Assembly: GCA_020433835.1 (NCBI GenBank) | Contig: JAGRBY010000395.1 | Location: 1 to 6,770, forward strand | Reading direction: 5' to 3' | DNA length: 6,770 bases | Origin: Anaerolineae bacterium | Lineage (GTDB): Bacteria; Chloroflexota; Anaerolineae; 4572-78; J111 | Part shown: piece by piece, positions 1 through 6,231 of the stretch | How positions within the stretch are numbered: position 1 is the stretch's first letter | Layout of the letters: each line of letters starts with the position of its first letter | Translations under genes and position numbers: made by a program | Notes under the pieces: model-generated | What the model was told of the DNA's origin: nothing | Database searches by the model: none | What the model saw: the letters and a program-made list of their open reading frames with translations, nothing else

Positions 1-84
1 GTTTTGAAGGAATAATTGTTTGGCTATGCGTAGTTTGTAAAACCCCTTATGCTACAAGAAAAATAAAGGAAAAAACAAAACTGA

Positions 85-112
85 TCATCTCGCTACGGCA
101 GATGACTTTTTT
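85..112 (+). terminator. Hairpin with T-tract, probable terminator of an upstream transcript
   Basis: A 6-bp perfect inverted repeat, TCATCT at 85-90 and AGATGA at 100-105, encloses a 9-nt loop. After one C it is followed by six T residues (107-112). This is the layout of a rho-independent terminator reading rightward, although the stem is short and only half G/C. It probably ends a transcript that enters from left of the window and insulates the promoter at 155-188. The remainder of 1-133 shows no gene I can support. Confidence 0.55.
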
Positions 113-154
113 ATGCCCGGTAGAAAGTGAACTATGCGTTTAACCCCCACTATC

Positions 155-188
155 TACGGACGATTTACGGACGCTTACCCCCTACACT
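155..188 (+). promoter_or_regulatory. SARP-type direct-repeat operator and -10 box of the secreted-protein gene pair
   Basis: Two perfect 8-bp direct repeats TACGGACG lie at 155-162 and 166-173, so they repeat with an exact 11-bp period (one helical turn). A -10-like hexamer TACACT (183-188, 4 of 6 matches to TATAAT) starts 9 bp after the second repeat. At the -35 position (about 160-165) there is no TTGACA-like sequence; the repeats occupy it. Known SARP activators such as AfsR and ActII-ORF4 bind heptameric direct repeats with 11-bp periodicity that overlap the -35 and sit about 8 bp from the -10. The same 17-bp core recurs at 4121-4137 next to the gene of a SARP-like regulator. Inferred transcription start is near 195, leaving a 5' leader of about 57 nt before the gene at 252. 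Confidence 0.7.
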
Positions 189-251
189 ATCCAAAAGTTG
201 ATAGAAGAATTGTGTTTCTGTTTCCAATGAGATCAAAATCAGGAGATAAAA

Positions 252-638
252 ATGATCAGGCTCGTGAAGAAATTCGGTGCTGCTGTCTTGTTACTGGTTA
301 TGGGAGTTATTCTGGGTGCCTTACTGGTCCGCCCGGCAGAGGTCGCTTTAGGTCAGGATGTTTATCAACGTTTTAGTACAGCTTATCCTCCCAGCCCTTG
401 TAGTGTGACGGTGCAATCTCGGATCGATTTTACCGTAGATGGTAGTTCGAGTGGCGAGTGGATCGCCACTCCGCCTTCGCCTTGTACAGCCCCTACTTTC
501 AATGTTGTGTCTGTCCCGGAGAATACAGCCAGCTGTGTCCAAAAGACGAACTCCAGGCGCGTGACCAAGATGAGTTGCAGTTTTACAGCCGAGCATCAAA
601 CAACAACCTTCTTTCTTGATTCCATTGCCGGGGATTAA
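252..638 (+). CDS. Small exported four-cysteine protein, first of a tandem pair (function unknown)
   Basis: I do not recognise a named family. The 128-residue product starts with a positively charged N-terminus (R3, K6, K7) and a hydrophobic segment at about residues 9-26. This is followed by a plausible signal peptidase I site A-L-G before Q35, so it is probably exported, or anchored if uncleaved. The mature part (about 94 residues) has exactly four cysteines, at 50, 78, 95 and 109, suggesting two disulfides. The first two lie in identical PPSPC motifs (46-50 and 74-78) that look like an internal repeat. The C-terminus carries TAEHQTTTFFLDSIA. The start is supported by AGGAG (241-245), 6 nt before ATG. 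The gene at 706 is a paralogue of identical length, 67 bp downstream and without a terminator between, so both are likely one transcript from the activator-type promoter at 155-188. An overlapping reading frame from 134 crosses that promoter and is not a gene. Confidence 0.85.
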   Translation: MIRLVKKFGAAVLLLVMGVILGALLVRPAEVALGQDVYQRFSTAYPPSPCSVTVQSRIDFTVDGSSSGEWIATPPSPCTAPTFNVVSVPENTASCVQKTNSRRVTKMSCSFTAEHQTTTFFLDSIAGD

Positions 639-705
639 GACAAGGTAACGTGTGTGGCTTTATATGATTTACGCAGCAGATTAGGCTTAAAATAAGGAGA
701 CAAAA

Positions 706-1092
706 ATGATCAGATTCGTTAAGAAATTCGGTATTGCCCTCTTCTTACTGGCTCTGGGATTAATCGTGGGTGCTCTTGTGTTTCATCCGGCAGATGTTGC
801 CCTGGGACAGGATGACGCGCAGCACTTTATTGTAGCGTTTCCCCCTAGCCCTTGTACTATAACCGTGCAATCTCGGCTTGATTTTGCCGTAGACGGCAGT
901 TCGAACGGGTGGTGGCTGGCCGTGCCTCCATCGCCCTGTACAGTACCTACGCTCGACATTGTGTCTGTTCCAGAGAACACAGCGCGGTGCGTCCAGACTA
1001 CAGAGCGCGCGCGTGCAGTACGGGTAAGTTGTGACTTTACAGCCGAGCATCAAACGACAACTTTCTTTCTTAATTCCATTGCCAGAGATTAA
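706..1092 (+). CDS. Small exported four-cysteine protein, second of a tandem pair (function unknown)
   Basis: This is a paralogue of the gene at 252-638: both are 128 residues, align without a gap, and by my hand count share about 87 identical positions. The same elements are present: basic start (R3, K6, K7), hydrophobic helix about 9-26, cleavage-like A-L-G before Q35, cysteines at 50, 78, 95 and 109, and twin PPSPC motifs at 46-50 and 74-78. The conserved 11-residue TAEHQTTTFFL near the C-terminus is identical. Divergence is concentrated in the hydrophobic segment, residues 37-45 and the charged loop at about 98-107, where this copy is richer in arginine. AAGGAG (694-699) sits 6 nt before ATG. 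No operator repeat or clear promoter is seen in the 67-bp gap, so it probably depends on the upstream promoter. A strong terminator follows 18 bp after the stop. The function is unknown; an extracellular structural or binding role is possible but unproven. Confidence 0.85.
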   Translation: MIRFVKKFGIALFLLALGLIVGALVFHPADVALGQDDAQHFIVAFPPSPCTITVQSRLDFAVDGSSNGWWLAVPPSPCTVPTLDIVSVPENTARCVQTTERARAVRVSCDFTAEHQTTTFFLNSIARD

Positions 1093-1110
1093 GACGCGAC
1101 TATTTAAATG

Positions 1111-1136
1111 AAGGCGTTGCCGTTGCAGCGCCTTTT
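1111..1136. terminator. Strong hairpin terminator between convergent genes
   Basis: The arms 1111-1120 and 1125-1134 form a 10-bp stem with one T-G wobble and a CGTT tetraloop (1121-1124). On the plus strand the stem runs into TTTT (1133-1136), a good intrinsic terminator for the secreted-protein pair, 18 bp past the second stop codon. On the minus strand the same hairpin lies 13 bp beyond the stop of the long regulator gene and is followed by an A/T-rich stretch, so it may work in both directions. Confidence 0.75.
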
Positions 1137-1148
1137 AGACTGATGAAA

Positions 1149-4061
1149 TTAGCCTTCTGTTTGTTCAGTTTGGCGGGCGGTTTGTGCCTGCTGTGCTTCG
1201 GCCCGATATCGCTCAGCTGCTTCAACCTGCCCTAGAGCACCATTTACCTCAGTTAGTACTTGGAGACAAGCTACAATTCCAGGCCGGTCTTCGATTTCGC
1301 GGCGTAGGGCCAAGCTGGTTTGAAGCTGCTGCTGCGCTTGTGACAGCGCCCCCTCAGCCTGGCACACTTGGCCGAGATGATAATAGGCCATCGCTAAAAA
1401 ATATCGCTCCCCAATATCGCGAAAAACCAGGATACTCTCTTCATAACTTTGTTTGGCCTGTTGAAACTCCCTCAGTTGCTGGTCAATTTGGCCTAAATAA
1501 AGCAATTCAAAACCTTCGTCCCAGCGCTGTTGGCCCTGACGGGCCAGATATAATCCGGTCTGAAACCGCTGCCGGGCCGCTTCTAACTTTCCCTGGCGTA
1601 AATACAGTTGACCAAACACACGTTGAAGGTTTGACAATAGCCATGGATTACCCAATTTCTGGATATAACCTTCGGCAAGTTGGAGATAGTTTTCAGCCTC
1701 TGGCCAGCTTCCCTTACCCTGTTGGGCAGCAATTAAGCCCCGAGTATCTGCTGCATAACCAAGTCGCCACAAATCGTCACCGCGTTGGAATAAAAGTAAC
1801 GCTTCCGAACTGCAACGTCTGGCCTCGGCAAACTCACCTTTCAAAACTAGTGGATAACTTAAGCCCAGCAGAGCCATACCTTCGTCGCATTCTGGCCCAT
1901 AATGGTGTAATAGCTCGAAACTTTGTTGGGCTAGCATCTGCCACTTCTCTACATACCCCAAACGGCCCATCAAATAACTAGACCACATCAATAACCGCCC
2001 CATAAGGCGGCCCTGCTGCGGCTCGGTCTTTACTAACCAGTCCAACTCAGGCAAAGTCTGTTCGAAGAGTTTTTGCCACTCTAAATACCATCCTTGAAAT
2101 TCAAAGAAAAAGATCAACGTCTCCAGCGCCTGCCCTATAGCTTCAAGGTTTCCTGTTTGTACGGCCCACTGCCAGGCGACGCGTACATTCCCCATCTCGG
2201 CCCTGATTTCGGCCAATATTTCTAATTGACGAGGACCTTTTATTGGCTGCTCCCGCCGAGCCAGAAAGGTCGTGTAATAACGACTGTGTCGGGCTTGTGT
2301 GGCTTCAAGATCATCAGGGAAGTCGGCCAGCTTTTCGGCGGCGTACTGGCGCAGCAGCTCGTGCAATTCATATCGACCTGAGGGCGAGAAATGTAGCAAA
2401 GATTTGTCGACCAAGGCAGCCAACAGCGGGCCGGTTGCGCCGGTTATCTCTAGCCCGGCGGCTCGCTCAAAACCGTCTCGAAAAACAGAACATCGCTGCA
2501 TCACCTTCCGTTCGGAGGGCGTTAGCGCAGCCCACGAAGCCTCAAACATCGCCCGCAAACTGCGGTGACGGGCCGGAACGTTGCTCCACTCGCCGGCCAA
2601 AATATCCAGGCTGCGCTCGATCTCCTGGACGACTTCGGCGCAGGTGAGCGTCCCAAGCCGACCAGCGGCCAGTTCCAGAGCCAGGGGCATACCCCCAACC
2701 AGACGGCAAATCTGGGTGGCATCCTCCTGTGCTTCGGCCAACGAAAAATGACGCCGGACGTGCCGGGCGTTGCTTTCGAATAAACGAACGGCGCTGAAGA
2801 CGCGCAGCCTCTCTATGTCACCGCCGACTTCGTCTTCGGCAGGATAGGCCAAGCCCGCCAGTTCGAACAGCCACTCTTCACGTAGAAGCAACCGCTGGCG
2901 ACTGGTAACCAGGAATTTAACCTCGGGAGCCTGGGCCAGGATACGCCGCAGCAAACCGGTTTGGGGCAGCAGGTGTTCGTAGTTATCAAGTAGCAGAAGA
3001 ATCTCCTTTTCCCGCAGGTAATCGATTAACTGGGTTTCGGCCGGTGTCCGGCCATTGAAGGAAATGTTGAGGGCATTGGCGATGGTCGAGACGAGCAAGT
3101 CAGCCGATGCGATCCCCACCAGGGAGATGAACCAAACCCCATGCAGAAAAAATCGGGCGGTATCGGCTGCCATCAAGGCGGCTGCGGCCAGGGCCAGTCG
3201 GCTTTTGCCGATACCGCCCAATCCGCCGACTGTCAGCAGTCGACAATCCGGGTTAGCCAGATGGCCTTTGAGTTGGGCTAGCTCTGCTTCCCGGCCGATA
3301 AAGGGCGTTGGTGCCGGAGGTAAATTGTGGGGTAGGCTCATCCGTGAGGCTTTGATGCGCTCATATAAGCGTTGTGTTTCTATGGCCGGTTCAACATTCA
3401 GCATCTCGGCCAGGATACGGCAGCAGATTTCGTACTGAGCCAAAGCCGCACTGCGCTGGCCGGTGCGAGCCAGCAGCAGCATTTGATGGCAGTGAGCCTC
3501 TTCGTGCCAGGGTTCAAAGCTGAGCAGGCGATTGGTAAAGTTCAGAGCCGATTTATAGTCGCCGCGATGGGTATGATAGGTGATCAGGTTTTGCAAAACT
3601 TGGGTGATTTTTTGTCGCCACAGCTCCCGTTCGGCCAGCAGCCACATCTCAAAATCGGGGCAATCGTGCAAATAAATGTCCTCCATAAAATCGCCCCGAT
3701 AGAGAGCAACGGCTGCTGTCAGTGCGGCTATGTCTGCCTGTGCTTGTAAAGCCCCAAACGTCAGCAGGTCTACCTGGCAAACCGTACTAACCTCAAATTG
3801 CACAATGCGGCGATCACCCCGGAAGCAGTTGGGCATAAGAACGGCCAGGTTGTGTAAGGCCCGCCGTAACTCATCCCGGCGTTTGGTCGCCGTCATATCA
3901 GCCCACAACAAATCGGCTAAGTAGGTACGTGATACCGGGCGCTGTTCGGCGGCCAAATAGCCTAACAAGGCCAGCGTTTTCTGTGAGCGAAAGCCGTGAA
4001 GGCGCGTTCCCTCTTGCTCAACCTGAATTGGCCCCAACAATTTTAAGGTTAATACCGTCAT
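1149..4061 (-). CDS. SARP-like STAND transcriptional regulator (winged helix-BTAD-NB-ARC-TPR, 970 aa)
   Basis: A cytoplasmic DNA-binding ATPase of the AfsR/SARP-like type. Residues 1-100 form the OmpR-like winged helix, starting with the typical LKLLGPIQVEQEG strand region. Residues 105-240 are the BTAD helical domain (YRGDF, AERELW, FEPWHEEAH). Residues 250-530 hold an NB-ARC/STAND ATPase with Walker A GGLGGIGKS (279-287), Walker B ILLLLDN (354-360), a TSR sensor-like motif (386-388) and GMPLAL (457-462). Residues 600-955 are TPR-like helical repeats, probably the signal-sensing part. No LuxR-type HTH ends the protein. I chose ATG at 4059-4061 because AAGGAGG (4076-4070 on this strand) lies 8 nt upstream and the domain begins directly after it. 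The start at 4196 has no Shine-Dalgarno and would put 45 unconserved residues across the operator. The gene diverges from the LGFP gene and is flanked by two SARP-type operators, so it is the natural candidate to activate both. Its ligand is unknown. Confidence 0.9.
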   Translation of the reverse strand: MTVLTLKLLGPIQVEQEGTRLHGFRSQKTLALLGYLAAEQRPVSRTYLADLLWADMTATKRRDELRRALHNLAVLMPNCFRGDRRIVQFEVSTVCQVDLLTFGALQAQADIAALTAAVALYRGDFMEDIYLHDCPDFEMWLLAERELWRQKITQVLQNLITYHTHRGDYKSALNFTNRLLSFEPWHEEAHCHQMLLLARTGQRSAALAQYEICCRILAEMLNVEPAIETQRLYERIKASRMSLPHNLPPAPTPFIGREAELAQLKGHLANPDCRLLTVGGLGGIGKSRLALAAAALMAADTARFFLHGVWFISLVGIASADLLVSTIANALNISFNGRTPAETQLIDYLREKEILLLLDNYEHLLPQTGLLRRILAQAPEVKFLVTSRQRLLLREEWLFELAGLAYPAEDEVGGDIERLRVFSAVRLFESNARHVRRHFSLAEAQEDATQICRLVGGMPLALELAAGRLGTLTCAEVVQEIERSLDILAGEWSNVPARHRSLRAMFEASWAALTPSERKVMQRCSVFRDGFERAAGLEITGATGPLLAALVDKSLLHFSPSGRYELHELLRQYAAEKLADFPDDLEATQARHSRYYTTFLARREQPIKGPRQLEILAEIRAEMGNVRVAWQWAVQTGNLEAIGQALETLIFFFEFQGWYLEWQKLFEQTLPELDWLVKTEPQQGRLMGRLLMWSSYLMGRLGYVEKWQMLAQQSFELLHHYGPECDEGMALLGLSYPLVLKGEFAEARRCSSEALLLFQRGDDLWRLGYAADTRGLIAAQQGKGSWPEAENYLQLAEGYIQKLGNPWLLSNLQRVFGQLYLRQGKLEAARQRFQTGLYLARQGQQRWDEGFELLYLGQIDQQLREFQQAKQSYEESILVFRDIGERYFLAMAYYHLGQVCQAEGALSQAQQQLQTSLALRREIEDRPGIVACLQVLTEVNGALGQVEAAERYRAEAQQAQTARQTEQTEG

Positions 4062-4069
4062 TATTTCGC

Positions 4070-4088
4070 CCTCCTTAGTACCAAAGGA
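4070..4088 (-). promoter_or_regulatory. Shine-Dalgarno of the regulator gene within a small hairpin
   Basis: Reading the minus strand, TCCTT (4088-4084) can pair with AAGGA (4076-4072), the core of the Shine-Dalgarno sequence AAGGAGG, around a 7-nt loop. The Shine-Dalgarno decides the start codon at 4061. The 5-bp stem is weak and may be chance; if it forms it would dampen translation of the regulator. Confidence 0.35.
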
Positions 4089-4110
4089 CCTATTTAGCAA
4101 GCCGATTAGG

Positions 4111-4151
4111 GGGACGTTGACGGACGATTTGCGGACGTTTGGGAATATACT
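4111..4151 (+). promoter_or_regulatory. SARP-type direct-repeat operator and -10 box of the LGFP gene
   Basis: CGGACG occurs at 4121-4126 and 4132-4137, an 11-bp period. The 17-bp core matches the element at 157-173 at 16 of 17 positions and has the same orientation. A third, imperfect half-site GGGACG lies at 4111-4116 (period 10). A good -10 box TATACT (4146-4151, 5 of 6) starts exactly 8 bp after the second repeat, and no -35 consensus is present at about 4123-4128. This is the arrangement described for SARP-activated promoters. The inferred start is near 4158, giving a leader of about 69 nt to the ATG at 4227. The site also sits in the divergent promoter region of the regulator gene, so autoregulation is possible. 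Confidence 0.72.
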
Positions 4152-4174
4152 AAGTTTACCACATTTTTTGACAA
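4144..4174 (-). promoter_or_regulatory. Candidate promoter of the regulator gene, overlapping the divergent promoter
   Basis: On the minus strand a -35-like TTGTCA (4174-4169, 5 of 6) and a -10-like TATATT (4149-4144, 5 of 6) are separated by 19 nt, longer than the usual 17. The -10 overlaps the plus-strand -10 at 4146-4151. Transcription would start at about 4137, inside the direct repeats. This is the best minus-strand promoter I can see in the gap, but the spacing makes it uncertain. Confidence 0.35.
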
Positions 4175-4183
4175 ATGGATGTG

Positions 4184-4196
4184 TTGTGGGACACAA
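4184..4196. repeat. Short inverted repeat in the LGFP gene leader
   Basis: TTGTG (4184-4188) and CACAA (4192-4196) form a perfect 5-bp inverted repeat around GGA. It lies in the predicted 5' leader of the LGFP gene, 30 bp before its start codon. It could be a small leader hairpin or a half-site pair for a repressor. Nothing else in the sequence identifies its role. Confidence 0.3.
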
Positions 4197-4226
4197 ATAC
4201 TAGTTATTGTAAAATGGAGGCAATAA

Positions 4227-6047
4227 ATGGAATCTATAACTGTTTCGCAAGGCATAGTAATGCTTGATCCTAGATTAGAGGCTTTTGCCGATAGCATTTT
4301 CGCTACGATTCGCCTGGCCTCAACGAAGGCCGTAGCTCACACAGTGGATTCTGGTGAATACCCGCTCCCAACTCAGGTCGACTCTTTTGAGCAGATCTTT
4401 TTAACTCAATTTGCCCAACTTCGCCCAGTCCAACAAGACGCCGCACGCGCCTTAGTTATGGAAATAATCAATGTCGAAAAACCGGTTTTGCGTAAACGGC
4501 TGGGAGGTTTTGCTAATGTAAATTTGCATTCCGCAATCCCTATCACCGACCAGGTTTCTATTCCCGACATAGCCAGTCGTGTTGCAACACGTCGTGAAAC
4601 TCGTGACGCCTTAGTATCAGAGAGAAATTATTTAACTTCCCAACCGGAAAGTTTGATCGCCAGGACAATGCCTGAAGAAGCACAAGCATCCACGAGTCAA
4701 GCTATTTTAACAGCAAACCTTATCTTTTTTATCGTAGACTTCATTAAGATGAAATATCAAGAATTGGGGGGTGAGTCAGGTTTTCTGGGCCCATCCTTAA
4801 GGGGTGAACTGGTTGCTCATGACAAGATCGGCCGGTATCAAATGTACTTGGGAGGTACAATTTATTATCACCCCCATAGCGGCGCTCATGAAGTACATGG
4901 TGCTATTCGGGCAAAATATGAAAGTATAGGTGCCGAAGCCAGCCCTCTAGGTTATCCAACAACGGATGAAAGCAAAACGCCAGATGGCAAGGGAAGGTAC
5001 AATCACTTCCAAAACGGGTCAATTTACTGGACGCCGGAGATAGGCGCCCACGAAGTACACGGCAGCATCAGAAAGAAGTGGAAAAGCTTAGGTTGGGAAA
5101 AAAGTATACTTGGTTATCCTATAACAGACGAGTCTAAGACGCCTGATGGGATTGGTCGCTACAATCATTTCCAACATGGTTCTATTTACTGGACGCCACA
5201 AACCGATGCCCATGAAGTACATGGTGCTATTCGGGAACTGTGGAAAAGCTTAGGCTGGGAAAAAAGCCAACTCGGCTATCCTGTAAGCGACGAAATGCTG
5301 ACACCTGATGGTAAAGGCCGGTATAGCGTCTTCCAAAACGGTACAATCTATTGGTACCCTGATCAAGGTGCTTATGTGGGTAGCAAACAGCCAATTAGCA
5401 AAATCGCATTTCGTATGCTAAAGGTTCATTGCATTGACGAAACTGGAAAGTCATATTTTAACTGGCTTGGCATAAAGATTAATGGCGAAAAAGGCCAGGA
5501 CGATATGTTCATTGGTGGCACAGTCATTGACACCTACGGAAAGATATCTAAGGTAGACAAGATCCCACTTGGAGGCTATGACGACGGCACATGGTCTACT
5601 TTTAGCCCATTCCACTTTTTTGAGTTTAATATCAACCAGCAGGACAATATGTGGCCAAAAAACTTTATAATTACCCTGGTACTTGTAGAACAGGATTCGG
5701 GTGGTTATAGTGCGTTTCTAAACAAGTTGATGGACAAGTTACAACCCTATGTAGAGGCAAAACTCAAGGAATGGTTTAAAGAAACTGGATTTGAACTAGG
5801 AGGGCCTCCTGGTCTTGCCCTAGGCAGTATTACAGGTGAGGTAGCTGCATATGTTGTGCAAAAAATATTCAACTGGTTAAAAGATATTTGGAACGACGAT
5901 ATTTTCATACCGATTACGGTAAACGTCCAAATGCCGAGGCCAAATGCGCTGTTTGATCACGGTAATTATGACAGCGGTGATATTCGATTTTGGGTAAAAG
6001 GGCACAACGGACATTATGAGTGGTGGGGTGATTGGGTGGTTTTCTAA
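4227..6047 (+). CDS. LGFP-repeat protein with unnamed C-terminal module (606 aa)
   Basis: Residues 1-170 form an alpha-rich N-terminal region I cannot assign, with no signal peptide; a short hydrophobic stretch (LIFFIVDFI, 165-173) leads into the repeats. Residues 173-387 are four LGFP repeats (Pfam LGFP family) of about 54 residues, each with the plan IR.K(W/Y)..LG....LGYP..DE....DG.GRY..F..G.IYW.P...AHEVHG. LGFP repeats are known from wall-associated proteins of actinobacteria and are thought to bind the cell envelope. Residues 388-606 form one further module: beta-rich start, EQDSGG (488-493), amphipathic helices (495-518), a Gly-rich hydrophobic helical hairpin (525-553), then DDIFIP (557-562) and a GHNGHYEWWGDW ending. 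I know no function for it. The start is supported by GGAGG (4216-4220), 6 nt before ATG. The gene diverges from the STAND regulator and lies behind a SARP-type operator, so it is probably its target. Its base composition looks more A/T-rich than the regulator gene, which may hint at separate origin. Confidence 0.87.
   Translation: MESITVSQGIVMLDPRLEAFADSIFATIRLASTKAVAHTVDSGEYPLPTQVDSFEQIFLTQFAQLRPVQQDAARALVMEIINVEKPVLRKRLGGFANVNLHSAIPITDQVSIPDIASRVATRRETRDALVSERNYLTSQPESLIARTMPEEAQASTSQAILTANLIFFIVDFIKMKYQELGGESGFLGPSLRGELVAHDKIGRYQMYLGGTIYYHPHSGAHEVHGAIRAKYESIGAEASPLGYPTTDESKTPDGKGRYNHFQNGSIYWTPEIGAHEVHGSIRKKWKSLGWEKSILGYPITDESKTPDGIGRYNHFQHGSIYWTPQTDAHEVHGAIRELWKSLGWEKSQLGYPVSDEMLTPDGKGRYSVFQNGTIYWYPDQGAYVGSKQPISKIAFRMLKVHCIDETGKSYFNWLGIKINGEKGQDDMFIGGTVIDTYGKISKVDKIPLGGYDDGTWSTFSPFHFFEFNINQQDNMWPKNFIITLVLVEQDSGGYSAFLNKLMDKLQPYVEAKLKEWFKETGFELGGPPGLALGSITGEVAAYVVQKIFNWLKDIWNDDIFIPITVNVQMPRPNALFDHGNYDSGDIRFWVKGHNGHYEWWGDWVVF
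4743..5387 (+). repeat. Four tandem LGFP-coding units (about 162 bp each)
   Basis: The units begin at about 4743, 4905, 5067 and 5229, corresponding to protein residues 173, 227, 281 and 335. Units 2-4 are closest; unit 1 is the most diverged (LGPSLRGE in place of LGYPTTDE). Exact DNA identity is also kept locally: a 25-nt string at 4887-4911 recurs at 5211-5235, exactly two units (324 bp) apart. This suggests recent duplication or conversion and makes copy-number change by recombination possible. Confidence 0.85.
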
Positions 6048-6078
6048 TATCCCCAATCAGGCTAAAGCCCCCTTATCG

Positions 6079-6100
6079 GGCCGTCGATGTTTCGGCGGCC
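6079..6100. terminator. G/C-rich hairpin between convergent genes
   Basis: The arms 6079-6087 and 6092-6100 form a 9-bp stem (one T-G wobble) with a TGTT loop, 31 bp after the stop of the LGFP gene. There is no clean T-tract on either side (TGCTTGATTCT follows on the plus strand), so efficiency is uncertain. Its position between converging transcripts supports a terminator role for both strands. Confidence 0.5.
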
Positions 6101-6147
6101 TGCTTGATTCTGGCAAATCGAGAGTTTATGTTATTCTCATTACAGTA

Positions 6148-6231
6148 TTAGAGTACATTTGACCAATCTTCAATTTTTATGGCGGGTATTTTGTTAAAGT
6201 CACGATGGTTGCGGGTGACTAACGTGGCGTT
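6148..6231 (-). pseudogene. 3' remnant of a VapC-type PIN-domain toxin gene
   Basis: On the minus strand a reading frame covering 6231-6148 encodes NATLVTRNHRDFNKIPAIK followed by IEDWSNVL and a TAA stop. This matches the usual end of VapC/PIN toxins (ATLVTRN..DF..IPGL...DW), including the last conserved PIN strand, the TRN..DF segment and the tryptophan close to the C-terminus. The first ~100 codons, with the N-terminal LDTN-type catalytic motif, are absent: immediately upstream the same DNA encodes the 3' end of the HicB-like gene in another frame. No start codon or ribosome site serves the remnant. It is most simply explained by a deletion that joined the antitoxin 3' end to the toxin 3' end, somewhere near 6222-6235. 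Confidence 0.7.

Larger units (their letters stand above)
238..1092 (+). repeat. Tandem gene duplication (two diverged copies including ribosome binding site)
   Basis: The segment from about 238 to 638 is repeated at about 691 to 1092. Similarity begins upstream of the coding parts: both ATG codons are preceded by a purine-rich AGGAGAYAAAA stretch. It continues to the last codons, where 582-620 and 1039-1077 are almost the same at nucleotide level. The duplicated unit therefore carried its own ribosome binding site but not the operator at 155-188, which exists only once. Confidence 0.8.

Noticed and set aside
3..143. Reading frame open from the left edge (about 46 codons, with a CVVC motif)
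   Set aside because: It runs through the hairpin and T-tract at 85-112, has no recognisable domain and no visible start, so it is more likely non-coding than the end of a gene. A gene tail cannot be fully excluded without the sequence to the left.
134..376. 80-codon plus-strand frame
   Set aside because: It crosses the operator and -10 of the secreted-protein gene, lacks a ribosome site, and overlaps the well supported gene at 252 in another frame.
1184..1981. 265-codon plus-strand frame inside the regulator gene
   Set aside because: It is antisense to the TPR region of the regulator, has no ribosome site and no family-like sequence; it is a shadow of a long coding gene.
2755..2760. Single CGGACG within the regulator gene
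   Set aside because: It is not followed or preceded by another half-site at 11 bp and lies in coding sequence, so it is not counted as an operator.
4168..4173. Perfect TTGACA as a -35 box for the LGFP gene
   Set aside because: At 16-18 bp downstream there is only GACACA/ACACAA/CACAAA, with no resemblance to a -10; the TATACT box behind the direct repeats is the better promoter.
4062..4196. Longer start for the regulator at 4196
   Set aside because: There is no Shine-Dalgarno there, the extra 45 residues do not look like part of the domain, and they would cover the operator and divergent promoter. The start at 4061 has AAGGAGG at 8 nt.
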